A stretch of DNA of 64,000 nt from Darksidea phi (Eukaryota; Ascomycota; Dothideomycetes; Pleosporales; Lentitheciaceae). Under the pieces are notes generated by a model, which searched no databases, was not told the origin of the DNA, and was given only the letters and a program-made list of their open reading frames with translations. A program made the position numbers and the translations under genes. Where the stretch lies: assembly GCA_030770425.1 (NCBI GenBank), contig JASJFT010000087.1, positions 1 through 64,000 of the forward strand. Direction: 5' to 3'. Positions 55,197 to 64,000 of this stretch are shown piece by piece (position 1 is the stretch's first letter; the number at the start of each line of letters is the position of its first letter).

Positions 55197-56791
55197 ATGA
55201 TTGTCTCTACATTCTGCCTCTCACCTGCGACTGCAGTCCAAGTAATCGCAGCAGTACCGCATGCAAAGCCATTTGAGAAGCTAAAGAGACAGGTAGGTAC
55301 TCCTGCTATCTCGCTACCTGTTGATCTTGGCTACGAGATCTACGAAGGAGTTGCGAATTCATCCACCAAACTCCACATTTTTAAAGGGTACAAACTTTCG
55401 CGGGCCTATAGCTAGAATAATATTAAAGCACACAGGATACGCTTCGTTGCATCTCCAATTGGCGAACTGCGATGGCAAGCACCAATACTGCCCATTTGCA
55501 ACCGCACCGCCACCATCTCTGCGGCTGCGTTCGGTTCTATCTGTCTACAGTGTTTGCATACAGACTCAAAGTACGCTTTAGACGCCTGAGAAGAGTGAAG
55601 ATTGCTTGTTCTGAGCATATATGCACCGCAAAATGCATCGAGTTCGCCGGTTCTTGTGTGGATGCATGGTGGAGGCTACGGCGCTAGAGACGAGACTCAA
55701 GACATGTCGGAGTTGATCAATGCAAACAACAAAGCTTTTTTGGGCGTTGCGATACAATATCGTGTGAGTGTGGGAACTTCTATGAGCTGAGGGCGCTGAC
55801 TGGAGTAAAAACTTGGCGCGTTCGGCTTCCTAGTGGGCGACGTGGTGTTCAGGAACGGAGTGGCGAATGCGGGCATTCTAGATCAGATTTTTGCTTTGCA
55901 GTGGGTTCAGGCCTAAATTGATCTTTTTAGGGGCGATCCATCACAAGTTACCATTTCCGGAGTCTCGGCTGGAGGCGTTTTCTTCCAGTGGCAGATGGAA
56001 TCTTCATCCAATCTGCACCCAGCCAAGCACTTCTCCATCGCAAACTAAATGTCTTGAACCACCTCTCTGGTAACAACGCGGAGAAAGGATTGTCATTCAC
56101 CACCCCAAATATCACAACTGAGAACGACCTCATCGCATGAATCCGTCTCATCTTCCTCCTCTTCACAGACGAGGATATCGCAAGGCTACTACTACTACTA
56201 TGCCTCACCTCCTTCGCAACGCCCGGCAACGAAAATTCCACAACTTTGAACGTCAACCAGACAGCAACAGGCCAACAACAACGCGCCAACAACATCTACA
56301 GCGAAACAACATGCGTATGCCCCAGCTACTGGCTCGCAGAAGCGTACAACTCACATGGCCGTAGATGATACAAGTATCAATACTCGGTGGTTAACGCAGT
56401 TCACAGCTCCGATCGAGCCGCCTCCTTTGGTCCGTCTACACCAAACCGAGGCCCGAATTTCGAGCTCGCATTTCGGCGGATAGGGGGGAACTTTATTACA
56501 AGGGGGAACCCTTCGATATCTTCTACTATTGCCAATGGCGCACGCGCAAACGGTACGGGCCAAAATGGTCTCGATGACTGGCCTGTCTTCGCGATGTGGA
56601 ACCGTAGGATGGCGAATTTGAATCAGACGGGTGGGATACTGACGTCTAGTGAGAATCGAGTTACGGGTAGTAAATACACGATCTATACGGGTCCGGGACT
56701 AACAAACCATCTTGAGCTGGTTGATGCGTACGAGTGGGAGGGTGGACGCGGCAAGCGCTGGAAGAGTGTCTGGAGTTTGGTGCAAGAGTAG
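55197..56791 (+). pseudogene. Type-B carboxylesterase, decayed
   Basis: Carboxylesterase blocks occur in the correct order but in shifting frames. A signal-like start is followed by YEIYEGVANSSTKLHIFKG. Next come LSIYAPQNASSSPVLVWMHG with the HGGGYG oxyanion loop, GVANAGILDQIFALQWVQA, GDPSQVTISGVSAGG (nucleophile Ser), SYWLAEAYNSHGRR and a C-terminal RAASFGPSTPNRGP with FITRGNPSISSTIANGA to 56791. Stops and frame changes interrupt it: a TAA shortly after LQWVQ, more in the region 56040-56070, and a TGA directly after SHGRR. It was a secreted-type alpha/beta hydrolase. The 3' quarter remains open and could mislead gene callers. Confidence 0.8.
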
Positions 56792-57139
56792 CGATGTGTT
56801 CTCTCGAAGACTATCGGGTTAGAATAGGGGACGCAAAAGTGTATCTCACACCTTTTCACAACCTACTTGGCTATGTCCACGATTCGTTGTAATGGTTCCT
56901 ATCACGCATCTTCATATTCTCGATGACTTGAATAGGCGTGTCATGTCTTTTAGCGCATCATCGAGTGCTTAAGGATGTGTGATGGAGCAGAGAGGGTGAA
57001 TATTATTCCATGTGGCCTGGATTACGACCTTTATCGTACCTTTTTCTTCCCGCCAAACACGTACGCCTCTCCTTCCCATGCCAGTCAGTCCCAACCTGCC
57101 AGTTATATACACAACGCCCGATCCTCGACGCTCTGCCTC
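56792..57139. other. Gene-free stretch
   Basis: Between the dead esterase and the 3' end of the next minus-strand gene; nothing seen. Confidence 0.5.
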
Positions 57140-57936
57140 CTATGCCAACAACTTCCGCGTTGCGGTCTCCATCCATAACTTCGTATATAACCGATGCGCG
57201 AACTGAAACCTCCACGGCAACGGCTCCATTCCTTTCCCTTCCGGCGTCGTATCCACAAAAACACTCTTCAAGTGGAAAGTAGCTGTCTGGGCTTCTTCGT
57301 CTGTCGTGACTTCCATTGAGAAAAGGCCGTCGCTGGGTCGGCGGTCCGTGTTGAGGGGGGAGTCGCCGCAACGTACGATGACCTGTTGTACAATCGCATC
57401 AGCAACCATACGCGTAAGCAGCAATTGAGCGAGGGGGAACGTTGTACCTTCTCCGGTGTGTGTTCCACAACCTCAAAATGATCCGTAATCTTGGTGCCGA
57501 CTGGGTACTCGCTCTCCGCAAGCTCCCTCCTCTCCCAAAGATGCGTATCCCTCCCCTCCAAGCTTCTATACTTCTTCTCCAAATATCTCCTCTGATATGC
57601 ATACCCCAACCCACTCCATATGCCCCTACAAAACTCTGTTGTCAGCTTCCCTTGCTCTTTATCCTTCAACTTCGCCAGCGGGATCGTCTTAACCGCATGG
57701 TCTATGCACACGGGCGGGTTCCCAGAGGGGTTGTGTTTTTGGAAAGTGGGAGTGGAGAGGTCGTCATGTGAGGCGTCGTAGGGTACGAATTTGGTGCCGC
57801 GCGTGTAGAAGGAGAAGCCTGCGTAGCCAAGTGCGAGATTTGTTACGCCGGCGCCAGTGAGGCCGAGCACAATGCCTAGAATTCGTTTTGATGGGGGAAG
57901 CTTCTTCAATGCTGGAGCAGGCGCGATGGTGTTCAT
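57140..57936 (-). CDS. Small conserved protein with one N-terminal membrane segment
   Basis: Two exons (57448-57936 and 57140-57382, 65-nt intron) give 243 residues. The N-terminus has a hydrophobic segment at about 19-45 (ILGIVLGLTGAGVTNLALGY) after basic residues, so it may be a signal anchor. The soluble part includes CRGIWSGLGYAYQRRYLEKK, a YPVGTKITDHFEVVEHTPEK block and, in exon two, VIVRCGDSPLNTDRRPSDGL and a C-terminal RLYTKLWMETATRKLLA. It looks like a single-domain protein conserved in ascomycetes. I do not recognise its function. The intron is supported by frame continuity and normal sites. Confidence 0.8.
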
Positions 57937-58303
57937 TTTGGCAACTTGGAAGGGTGTGCGGGTGGAATTGAGGTTGTTGATGGGTTTATGTCGCGTGGTG
58001 GTCTGAAAGTTGAAGCTTGGGGCGCTCGGCGGAATTAGTCCGAGGTGCGGAACAACGGATTAGGAAATCCGGATTCGATGAAAGATAAGATGGCCGAGGT
58101 GGCCTTCGCTGTATAAATCCTTGACCCTTGGCTCCAGATGATATGGTGAGTTAGTACTAGGGGCATTCGTTGATGTGATCCAGGGTATGTGAATATAGAC
58201 TCCCCGGCCGGCGCTAACCTACGTCAACTAAATCTATTGCAACCCTTGAAGGAGGGTAAACACTGATTCTTTAATCTTTACTGCCGGGTATCTCTTCCTT
58301 CTT
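57937..58303. other. Gene-free stretch
   Basis: Upstream region of the small membrane protein gene; nothing else seen. Confidence 0.5.
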
Positions 58304-59529
58304 TCATGCCCTACCATACACCCAGAAACCTCCAAACTCCCAATATGCCTGCTCAAAACTGCTGGCATTCGTCGCCACCCAGTCATAGCAATTTCCCGTA
58401 CACATCGCATTACTACCGAAGATATTCTGCTGGCCCGCCCAATCCCCGCATAGATCGATATTTGCAACAATCTTCATACCCTTGAAGTGTGATCCAATGT
58501 CGCACTCTAAGTTCGGGAAGTCCGCAAGTGCAGGTCCCCACTGCGTCGGGTCAGGGGACTTGCTCCTGATATCGCCGGGTATATTGTCACGACCAAACAT
58601 CCACATGCGAATTCCCTCTAGGCGTACTTCTAGGGCGTACACACCGCCGCCGTTGGAGTTGAAAGCTTCGCCGGAGGAGCTGGTGGGGCCTCGGACGCCG
58701 CAGCCTTCGTTGTGGTTCGTAGTGTTGTGGCAGTCGTACGAGAGAGTTTCGCCCGTTTGTTTTCTGCGCCTATGCTTTCCCATCTTGCAGCCATTGGTGG
58801 TATGCAGCGTCATCTGGTTGCCCGTGTCGCCCACGTTTACTGTCTCCATGACATCGATCTCGCCGCCGGTCGGCCATGTCTCCAAATCTGAGAGCCACAG
58901 CGCGGGCCAAGTTGCGCACCCATATGGCGAGTGTAAGACGTCGAAGATGAAAAGTCCGGAGCTATAGGTGTTCTTCGATGAGATGCGGACACTGCGACGG
59001 CCAGTTGTGGCATTCTTGTCGCTCGTATCTACGCGCAAGATAGCCGTTCCGTCAGTAGCCAGTGAGTCCGCCCGGGTGATGTTACTTATTCCGGTGAGGT
59101 TGTGGGCCACAGAGCCTTCAGCGTCGACGTAGTGGACGAATCCGTGTGTGGGGTCGTGACCTGTGAAGTAGTCAAAATTATCGAAGAATGTTTCTCCTGC
59201 GTCTGGAATCGTTATCAATACAAGCCTCTGCAAACCAACTAAAAGCGCTAGATGAGCTTACATGTATCTTGGAGTGTGTAGTTGATTTTGTAGTAATTTG
59301 GATATGCATTCGCTCTGGCGCCCAATACACCTCCGACAATTGCTGCAACAACGATGACGACGACAGCTGAGATACCAGCAACGAGACATGTTCTCCGATT
59401 CCAGTTTCTGGGGTTCAGTTTGGCAACCCGTTTCGTTGTTTCTCCTCGCTCGGGAAGTGCGGGCGAACCGGGTACTGCCCTCGAGGTTGAATCTGTTGAT
59501 AGCTTCTCTATTGGATTTGAAGCAGACAT
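58304..59529 (-). CDS. GH16 family glucanase-like type II membrane protein
   Basis: Two exons (59262-59529 and 58304-59202) give 388 residues. Residues 1-47 are cytosolic. A membrane helix (CLVAGISAVVVIVVAAIVGG) spans about 48-70, then a lumenal or extracellular domain with NVGD and several N-x-T/S sites. TGGEIDVMETVN is the GH16 active-site ExDxxE strand. FFDNFDYFTGHDPTHGFVHY, YGCATWPALWLSD and a MTLHTTNGC block are typical of fungal mixed-linked or 1,3(4)-beta-glucanases. The anchored form suggests a cell-wall role rather than secretion for digestion. The start at 59529 (MSASNPIEKL) is preferred; an ATG at 59643 is in frame. Confidence 0.9.
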
Positions 59530-60273
59530 CGTAACGATGCTGCGCTTAGCGCACAACTTATCGTGGCAAGGGAATAAGCAGCATACGACGCTGAGAAAAG
59601 CGATTGTTTCCAGAACGAGAAGGTGAGGTTGTCGACGAGACAACGAATGGAATGCGCAGGGTCACTTTGAGACACGAGGGTCACTTTGAGACGCGGAACG
59701 TCGATGTCTCTAGAAAAAGAAAGAATGAGATTGTAGCTACTTTGCCTATCTGAAAGGCCAGGAGTCGATGGCTCAGATAAACATTGAACCTCGGGTCGTG
59801 CGTCGCAACTGCTAGGAGACTCTCCACCATCCGGTGCATCCGGTGCGAGTTTTATCGAGTAGGTGGAGACGGTTGTGACTTTGCTGGAGGGCCGGTGGAG
59901 CACATATCGTTTCACCTCTAGCGTTTTAAATAGAGGCGGAGGATGTCCTTGGATGACTATACGATGGGTTATGTTGAGTTCCACATGCTGCACTATCCAA
60001 GTAGATGTTCATCTTCTACCCTTGCAGGCACTTTACGTTTACGGCAATACCGTACGGGCTGCCGAAAGTATCAAAATGAGACGTGAAACATGGCTGTTGT
60101 TGTAGGTGATAGTCGTGGCGAGAGTCAAGTCGAAGGGTGACAGAGCTTCCGCGTCACTTCCTTGACCGGCCGTACCCCACCTTTTTTTTATCGATTAAGC
60201 ATCGCCCCACGAAAAGGTCAAGAGGTCCAAGTTCAGCAAAGCAGCAAGACACAAACCCCGTACAGCCTCCAAG
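59530..60273. promoter_or_regulatory. Divergent intergenic region between GH16 and TSR2 genes
   Basis: It separates two divergent starts. A short direct duplication of AGGGTCACTTTGAGAC occurs twice within 59655-59700. No other site was recognised. Confidence 0.45.
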
Positions 60274-60913
60274 ATGCCCTCAGAAACGTGCGCTGCTTCT
60301 CTATTGCCAGGTCTGTATGCGGGCGCGCCTTCTCAAACCTCCCTCCTCCTGCTAACAAGCTACAGCGCAGGCGCAAGCAAAATTCGACCTCGGAATTTGG
60401 CATACCCTCTTCAACTGGGCCATGCTCACCGTAGCTGTTACAAATCAATGGGGCGGCCCCGATAGCTCAGACAAGCGCGACTGGCTTGCAGGCCAGATCT
60501 CTGAGCTGTTCGCCAACGACGCCGAGACCGATGCCGAAGACGTCGAAGTCATGCTACTTCAGGTCCTTGAAGACGAGTTTGGCGTGAGGCTGGAAGATGA
60601 GAGCGAGGTCGCCATCGCAAAGGACATCATAACAATACGGAACGAGGTTGGCGAAGGCAACTTTTCCACGGTGGAGAGGCTGCAGGCCAAGTGGGAGTCA
60701 CGAAAGGGCAAGGAGGTTGCCACGGGCAATGTTCAGGTGCGGGAGAGCAACCAAGAGGGCGAGTGGGATAGCGTGGACGAGGAGAGTGATGAGGATGAGG
60801 ACGGCGATGTGGAAATGGGTGATGCGCCGACGCTGGTGCCTGCGAAGCCGAAGCCTGCGCCCGAGGTGGATCAGGAGGGATTCACCAAGGTGGTGGGCAA
60901 GAAGAGGAGATGA
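60274..60913 (+). CDS. TSR2: TSR2-like pre-rRNA processing / Rps26 chaperone
   Basis: Two exons (60274-60310 and 60366-60913) give 194 residues. The Tsr2 domain is clear: AKFDLGIWHTLFNWAMLTVA, then VTNQWGGPDSSDKRDWLAGQ, ISELFANDAETDAEDVEVML and LQVLEDEFGVRLEDESEVAI. An acidic tract (SVDEESDEDEDGDVEMGD) and a basic C-terminal GFTKVVGKKRR follow, as in the family. By homology it is the escortin that carries ribosomal protein eS26 to the nascent 40S subunit. The 55-nt intron after codon 12 is needed to reach the domain in frame. Confidence 0.92.
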
Positions 60914-61351
60914 GGGATTGGAGCGCCAGCTACTGCTTCACGACGACACAATGGAGCTTGGAGAACAGGAATTGTCCATGCGGCATGTTGACCTTACTGT
61001 AGTAAAAGGTTAGCGATATCACGAGCATCAGCCTTGCGCACATGCATTGAAACGCATGCGGACGCCACGGTGCCAAGCCCGCCCCCGCTTGCATAGCTCC
61101 ATAGCTATAACCAATACAAGAGACACCACTCGAGTGACACCAGCGACATTGTTTATGCTCATTCGGGAGGCGGCTGCACCAAGCTCGTCCTTTTCACCGT
61201 CATTTCAAGGACGGTCTTGACGTGAGGCCCACTCTACCGCCATCCGCCCGACCTCCACAATCACCCCACAAGCACCTCAAGCTCATCACCCTATCTGAGC
61301 GGTCAGCGCTAGTACCTACCTCTCGCTGGTCCTTACTCTCACTCCACAACC
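60914..61351. other. Intergenic region
   Basis: Promoter of the BSD-domain gene with pyrimidine-rich stretches near the start; nothing else seen. Confidence 0.5.
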
Positions 61352-62676
61352 ATGGATTCGGCCTACGATCACATCCAAGAAGAGGCCTACCCGGAAGACC
61401 CAGCCCCGCAACAACAGACGGGCAAAGACGGCAAGGCAGCTCCCACCAACTTCAATAGCGAGGTCCAGGATGCATACAAGGCGATATCGAGCAGCCCGTG
61501 GGCGGCGCGTCTGGGCGGCTTCCTGGGCACGGTGAAGAAGCAGGGCGAGCAATACTACGACGGCGCAAGCAAGCAGTACCAGAGCGTCAGTGTCAACGCA
61601 ACCGCCGGCTTCTCCAACCTGATCAAGCACACCCGCAGCCTCTCAGTCAATGCCGAGGCCCCCGCGCCCGCCTCCGACGCAAAAGACACCCCTGCCAACG
61701 CGACAGACGCCGCCGATACAGAGGCGCATCCCGACCGCCCCGAGTCCCTCCCGGCGGACATCGTCAAAGAAGCAGAGGGCATGCTGAGCCGTCTCCGCGC
61801 CGAAGCCGCAAAGCGCTTGAAAAACATCGAGAAGGCGGAGGATGCAGCCGATGAAGCGCTGCTCAAATTTGGCACAAATATCCGCAGTTTCTTACGCGAT
61901 GCTGTCACCATTGCCCCGCCCGCCGAGGGCTCTTCGGGTGCTGAAAAAGGAGCCGTCATGTTTGAATCTAAGGACAGCTCTGGCAAAAAGGTCGTACACG
62001 CTACGCGATTTGATGCTCAGCTACATGTTATCCACTCTTCGCTAGATTCGTTTTTGAAGGACCCTGTGAGTCCCGAGTGGGAAGGTTTCAAGGCCGGCTT
62101 CGATGTGGACAAGAAGACGGAGGCGATTGCCAAGGATTTGGAGAAACATGCTGAGCTGAGGACGGCGATGGAGAAATGTGTGCCGGAGAAGGTTGAGTAT
62201 GCCGCGTTCTGGTGCAGGTATTACTTTTTGCGGCATGTGATTGAGAGCGAAGAGGCGCGGAGACGAGAGATGCTAAAAGGTGCGATTTCTCCCAACCCAC
62301 TACAACAAACGGTAACCTGACGTATCACGCAGCATCCACTCCAGCAGACGAGGAAGAAATAGCCTGGGACGAAGACTCAGACTCAGACGCCGACTCGCCT
62401 TCATCATCAACCCCCAAGACCAGCAAAACCTTCACCGACAGGCCCGCCACCAACCTCGCTGCCTCGACAAAAACCCTCAAACCGGAATCCGCTCCCGCGG
62501 AAGACGACACTCTCAAGCCCGCGCAACCACGTCGGTCGAACGACGAAAAGAGTGTGGCAGACAGCGATGCGAGCTACGATCTCGTAAGCGGTGCGACAAG
62601 CCGTGCGCCGGGGAGTCCGCAGGATCGCAAGAAGGAGGCTGTTGCTGAGGAGAGCGATGAGGAGGATTGGGAATAG
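61352..62676 (+). CDS. BSD-domain protein
   Basis: Two exons (61352-62279 and 62333-62676) give 423 residues. A disordered acidic N-terminus precedes a helical region ([20 protein letters not shown] and [20 protein letters not shown]). The BSD domain is at about 225-305: [40 protein letters not shown], then [20 protein letters not shown], with the conserved FWxxYF pattern. The C-terminus is acidic ([20 protein letters not shown] and a final ESDEEDWE), as in the yeast Dos2 and plant/animal SYAP1-like relatives. The exact cellular role is uncertain. Confidence 0.9.
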
Positions 62677-62998
62677 TAGGCTCGCGTTTGTTTGCGTTTG
62701 GGTGGAAGGCGTTCATAGGTACCCCATGTTTGGGTGAGGCATCACGTGTAGTTTTTGGTCTTTGATATTGAACCAGGTCAATATCACTTTTCATCGACAG
62801 CTGAAAAGCTATTCTTTGCACTGTCGTATCATACTATGCTACATCCGCCATGCCATGCTATGCTTGGTGAAAATCCTCACCAAAATTTTGTCAAAGGGAA
62901 GTGGTATCTCTAAATGTTAAGCAGATTGATCCGAACACCTGGCTCTATGCATACTTTCATGTCTTATCCCACAGCCACCCTTGTCTGCTCTGTCTCAT
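62677..62998. other. Short intergenic region between convergent genes
   Basis: The 3' ends of the BSD-domain gene and the Ran-binding gene face each other here; nothing else seen. Confidence 0.5.
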
Positions 62999-64000
62999 TC
63001 AGACACCCTTGCCGGTACTGCTCGGTGGCGTGTCGGGCACGTGGCTTCCTCTCCCCAACTGCCTGGCTGCCGTAGCCTGTTTCACTCTCGGTGAACTGGA
63101 CGTTGGAGGTGCTGTAGGCGGTCCGTGGAATCTAGGCTGCTTCATCCCATTGATCTGGCTCGGCTGCGTGGTTGCTCTTCTAAGCAGCGGGCTGGCAGAC
63201 GACGGGTTCGCCAACGATGTCCTACTCTCTCGTGACGGAAAAGGAATATCTGCCGAAGACTTGGAGCGATTGCCAGGGATGGGCGAGGAGTTTAGGTAGG
63301 AAGGTGACTGCATTGGTGTCGAGGAGCGTGAGCGCGAGGCTTTTCCGTGTGGATAACCTTCGTAGTCGTAGGACTTGCCATCAACAGGAGAGATATCGTC
63401 GTACCCTTGCTCGCCGTCATGAAATTCGTGCTCGAGGTACTCTTCCCCTCGACGTTTGATTGGGCTCTCGTCGTAGGGATCGAAGCCCACCCTCATGCGT
63501 GCTTCGCGGCGTACACGTCGTCGCAGTTCGCTATCACCACCTGCGCCGACGGTACTGCTGTCTGAGAGGAAAAAGGTGAGGAGTTCGTCCGGGATGGCGA
63601 GGTGCGACGTCTGCTGGAATTGTTGAAGTGCAGTGAGCCGGATAAGCATTTCAAGCAGGGAGAGCGATGTCTTGATAGGCGGGAGTGCGGTTGGCTTCTG
63701 TACGTTCTGGCGTATTGGAGATGGAGACTTCTTCTGTGGTGAGGGAACGAGCTGTGTATTCGGAGGTATCGACTGCAAGGGTGTGGAGGGACGGAGATCA
63801 AGCTTCGAGAAGTAGGAGGCTAGTCCTGGAGATTCAGCAGGAGTGCGCTCTGGGGTAGCAACTTCGGGTGAAGGCGAACGGAGCTCAACTTCAGACTCGT
63901 CAAGTTCAGAGTCTGTAGAGGGTTCTTCAGTGTACACCTCGAATGCCATCCACTCGAGGTCGAGATTTGGAGGGAGGCGCCATGGATGTGTTTGCGGCTC
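62999..64000 (-). CDS. Ran-binding protein (Yrb30-like), 5' end outside the window
   Basis: The frame is open from 64000 to the stop at 62999 (333 codons visible), and an upstream part is missing. Visible residues include the conserved LSLLEMLIRLTALQQFQQTS, HLAIPDELLTFFLSDSSTVG and RRRVRREARMRVGFDPYDES. This block is characteristic of the fungal Ran-binding family that includes yeast Yrb30, a RanGTP-binding regulator of nucleocytoplasmic transport. The rest of the C-terminus is disordered and Ser/Pro-rich. The first Met inside the window (63949) is internal, since the frame reads on upstream through PPNLDLEW. Confidence 0.82.
   Translation of the reverse strand, partial: EPQTHPWRLPPNLDLEWMAFEVYTEEPSTDSELDESEVELRSPSPEVATPERTPAESPGLASYFSKLDLRPSTPLQSIPPNTQLVPSPQKKSPSPIRQNVQKPTALPPIKTSLSLLEMLIRLTALQQFQQTSHLAIPDELLTFFLSDSSTVGAGGDSELRRRVRREARMRVGFDPYDESPIKRRGEEYLEHEFHDGEQGYDDISPVDGKSYDYEGYPHGKASRSRSSTPMQSPSYLNSSPIPGNRSKSSADIPFPSRESRTSLANPSSASPLLRRATTQPSQINGMKQPRFHGPPTAPPTSSSPRVKQATAARQLGRGSHVPDTPPSSTGKGV

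Overview
The window is a filamentous ascomycete (Pezizomycotina) chromosome segment, most likely Dothideomycetes. The evidence is many short GT-AG introns of about 45-65 nt, HET, SesA, QDE-2-type Argonaute, DMATS and rhodopsin-domain families, and relic genes whose stop codons look like C-to-T or G-to-A changes of the kind left by repeat-induced point mutation (RIP). All gene models were spliced by hand: donors, acceptors and codon phases were checked on the sequence. No RNA gene, CRISPR array or prokaryotic feature was seen.

Layout. 0-1.4 kb: a GAA microsatellite and two dead transcription-factor pieces (bZIP, Zn2Cys6). 1.9-4.6 kb: a HET-domain protein. 4.6-6.7 kb: gene-free, with a dispersed short repeat. 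6.7-16.1 kb: a candidate secondary-metabolite cluster of rhodopsin-domain membrane protein, free-standing adenylating enzyme, alpha/beta hydrolase (frameshifted), MFS transporter (nonsense codon), P450 scrap and DMATS prenyltransferase, followed by a GH10 xylanase relic. 17.2-20.5 kb: Argonaute. 20.5-27.2 kb: a repeat-rich, decayed stretch with the second short-repeat copy, a CA microsatellite, and a RIP-like PD-(D/E)XK-type ORF split by a 903-bp CACTA-like element, plus one conserved gene. 27.3-33.8 kb: a secreted protein, a large low-complexity protein and a Baeyer-Villiger monooxygenase. 34.9 kb: a P450 relic. 36-38.4 kb: a SesA protein and, 33 bp away on the same strand, a ubiquitin-like/zinc-ribbon protein. 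39.7-41.5 kb: an MFS transporter. 42.5-45.2 kb: a divergent housekeeping pair (IND1-type Fe-S ATPase and BFR2), with the third short-repeat copy inserted just past BFR2 and flanked by a 16-bp target duplication. 45.6-52.8 kb: a large HSL-type esterase, an SDR and a second rhodopsin-domain protein. 53-55 kb: gene-poor. 55.2-56.8 kb: a dead carboxylesterase. 57.1-64 kb: a dense conserved block with a small membrane protein, a GH16 glucanase-like protein, TSR2, a BSD-domain protein and a Ran-binding protein that runs off the right edge.

How it fits together. Conserved housekeeping blocks (42.5-45.2 and 57-64 kb) alternate with accessory islands rich in self/non-self genes (HET, SesA), specialised metabolism and repeats. 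The prenyltransferase-adenylase island is the most coherent functional unit, but two of its genes are broken as read, so its pathway may be lost or altered in this strain.
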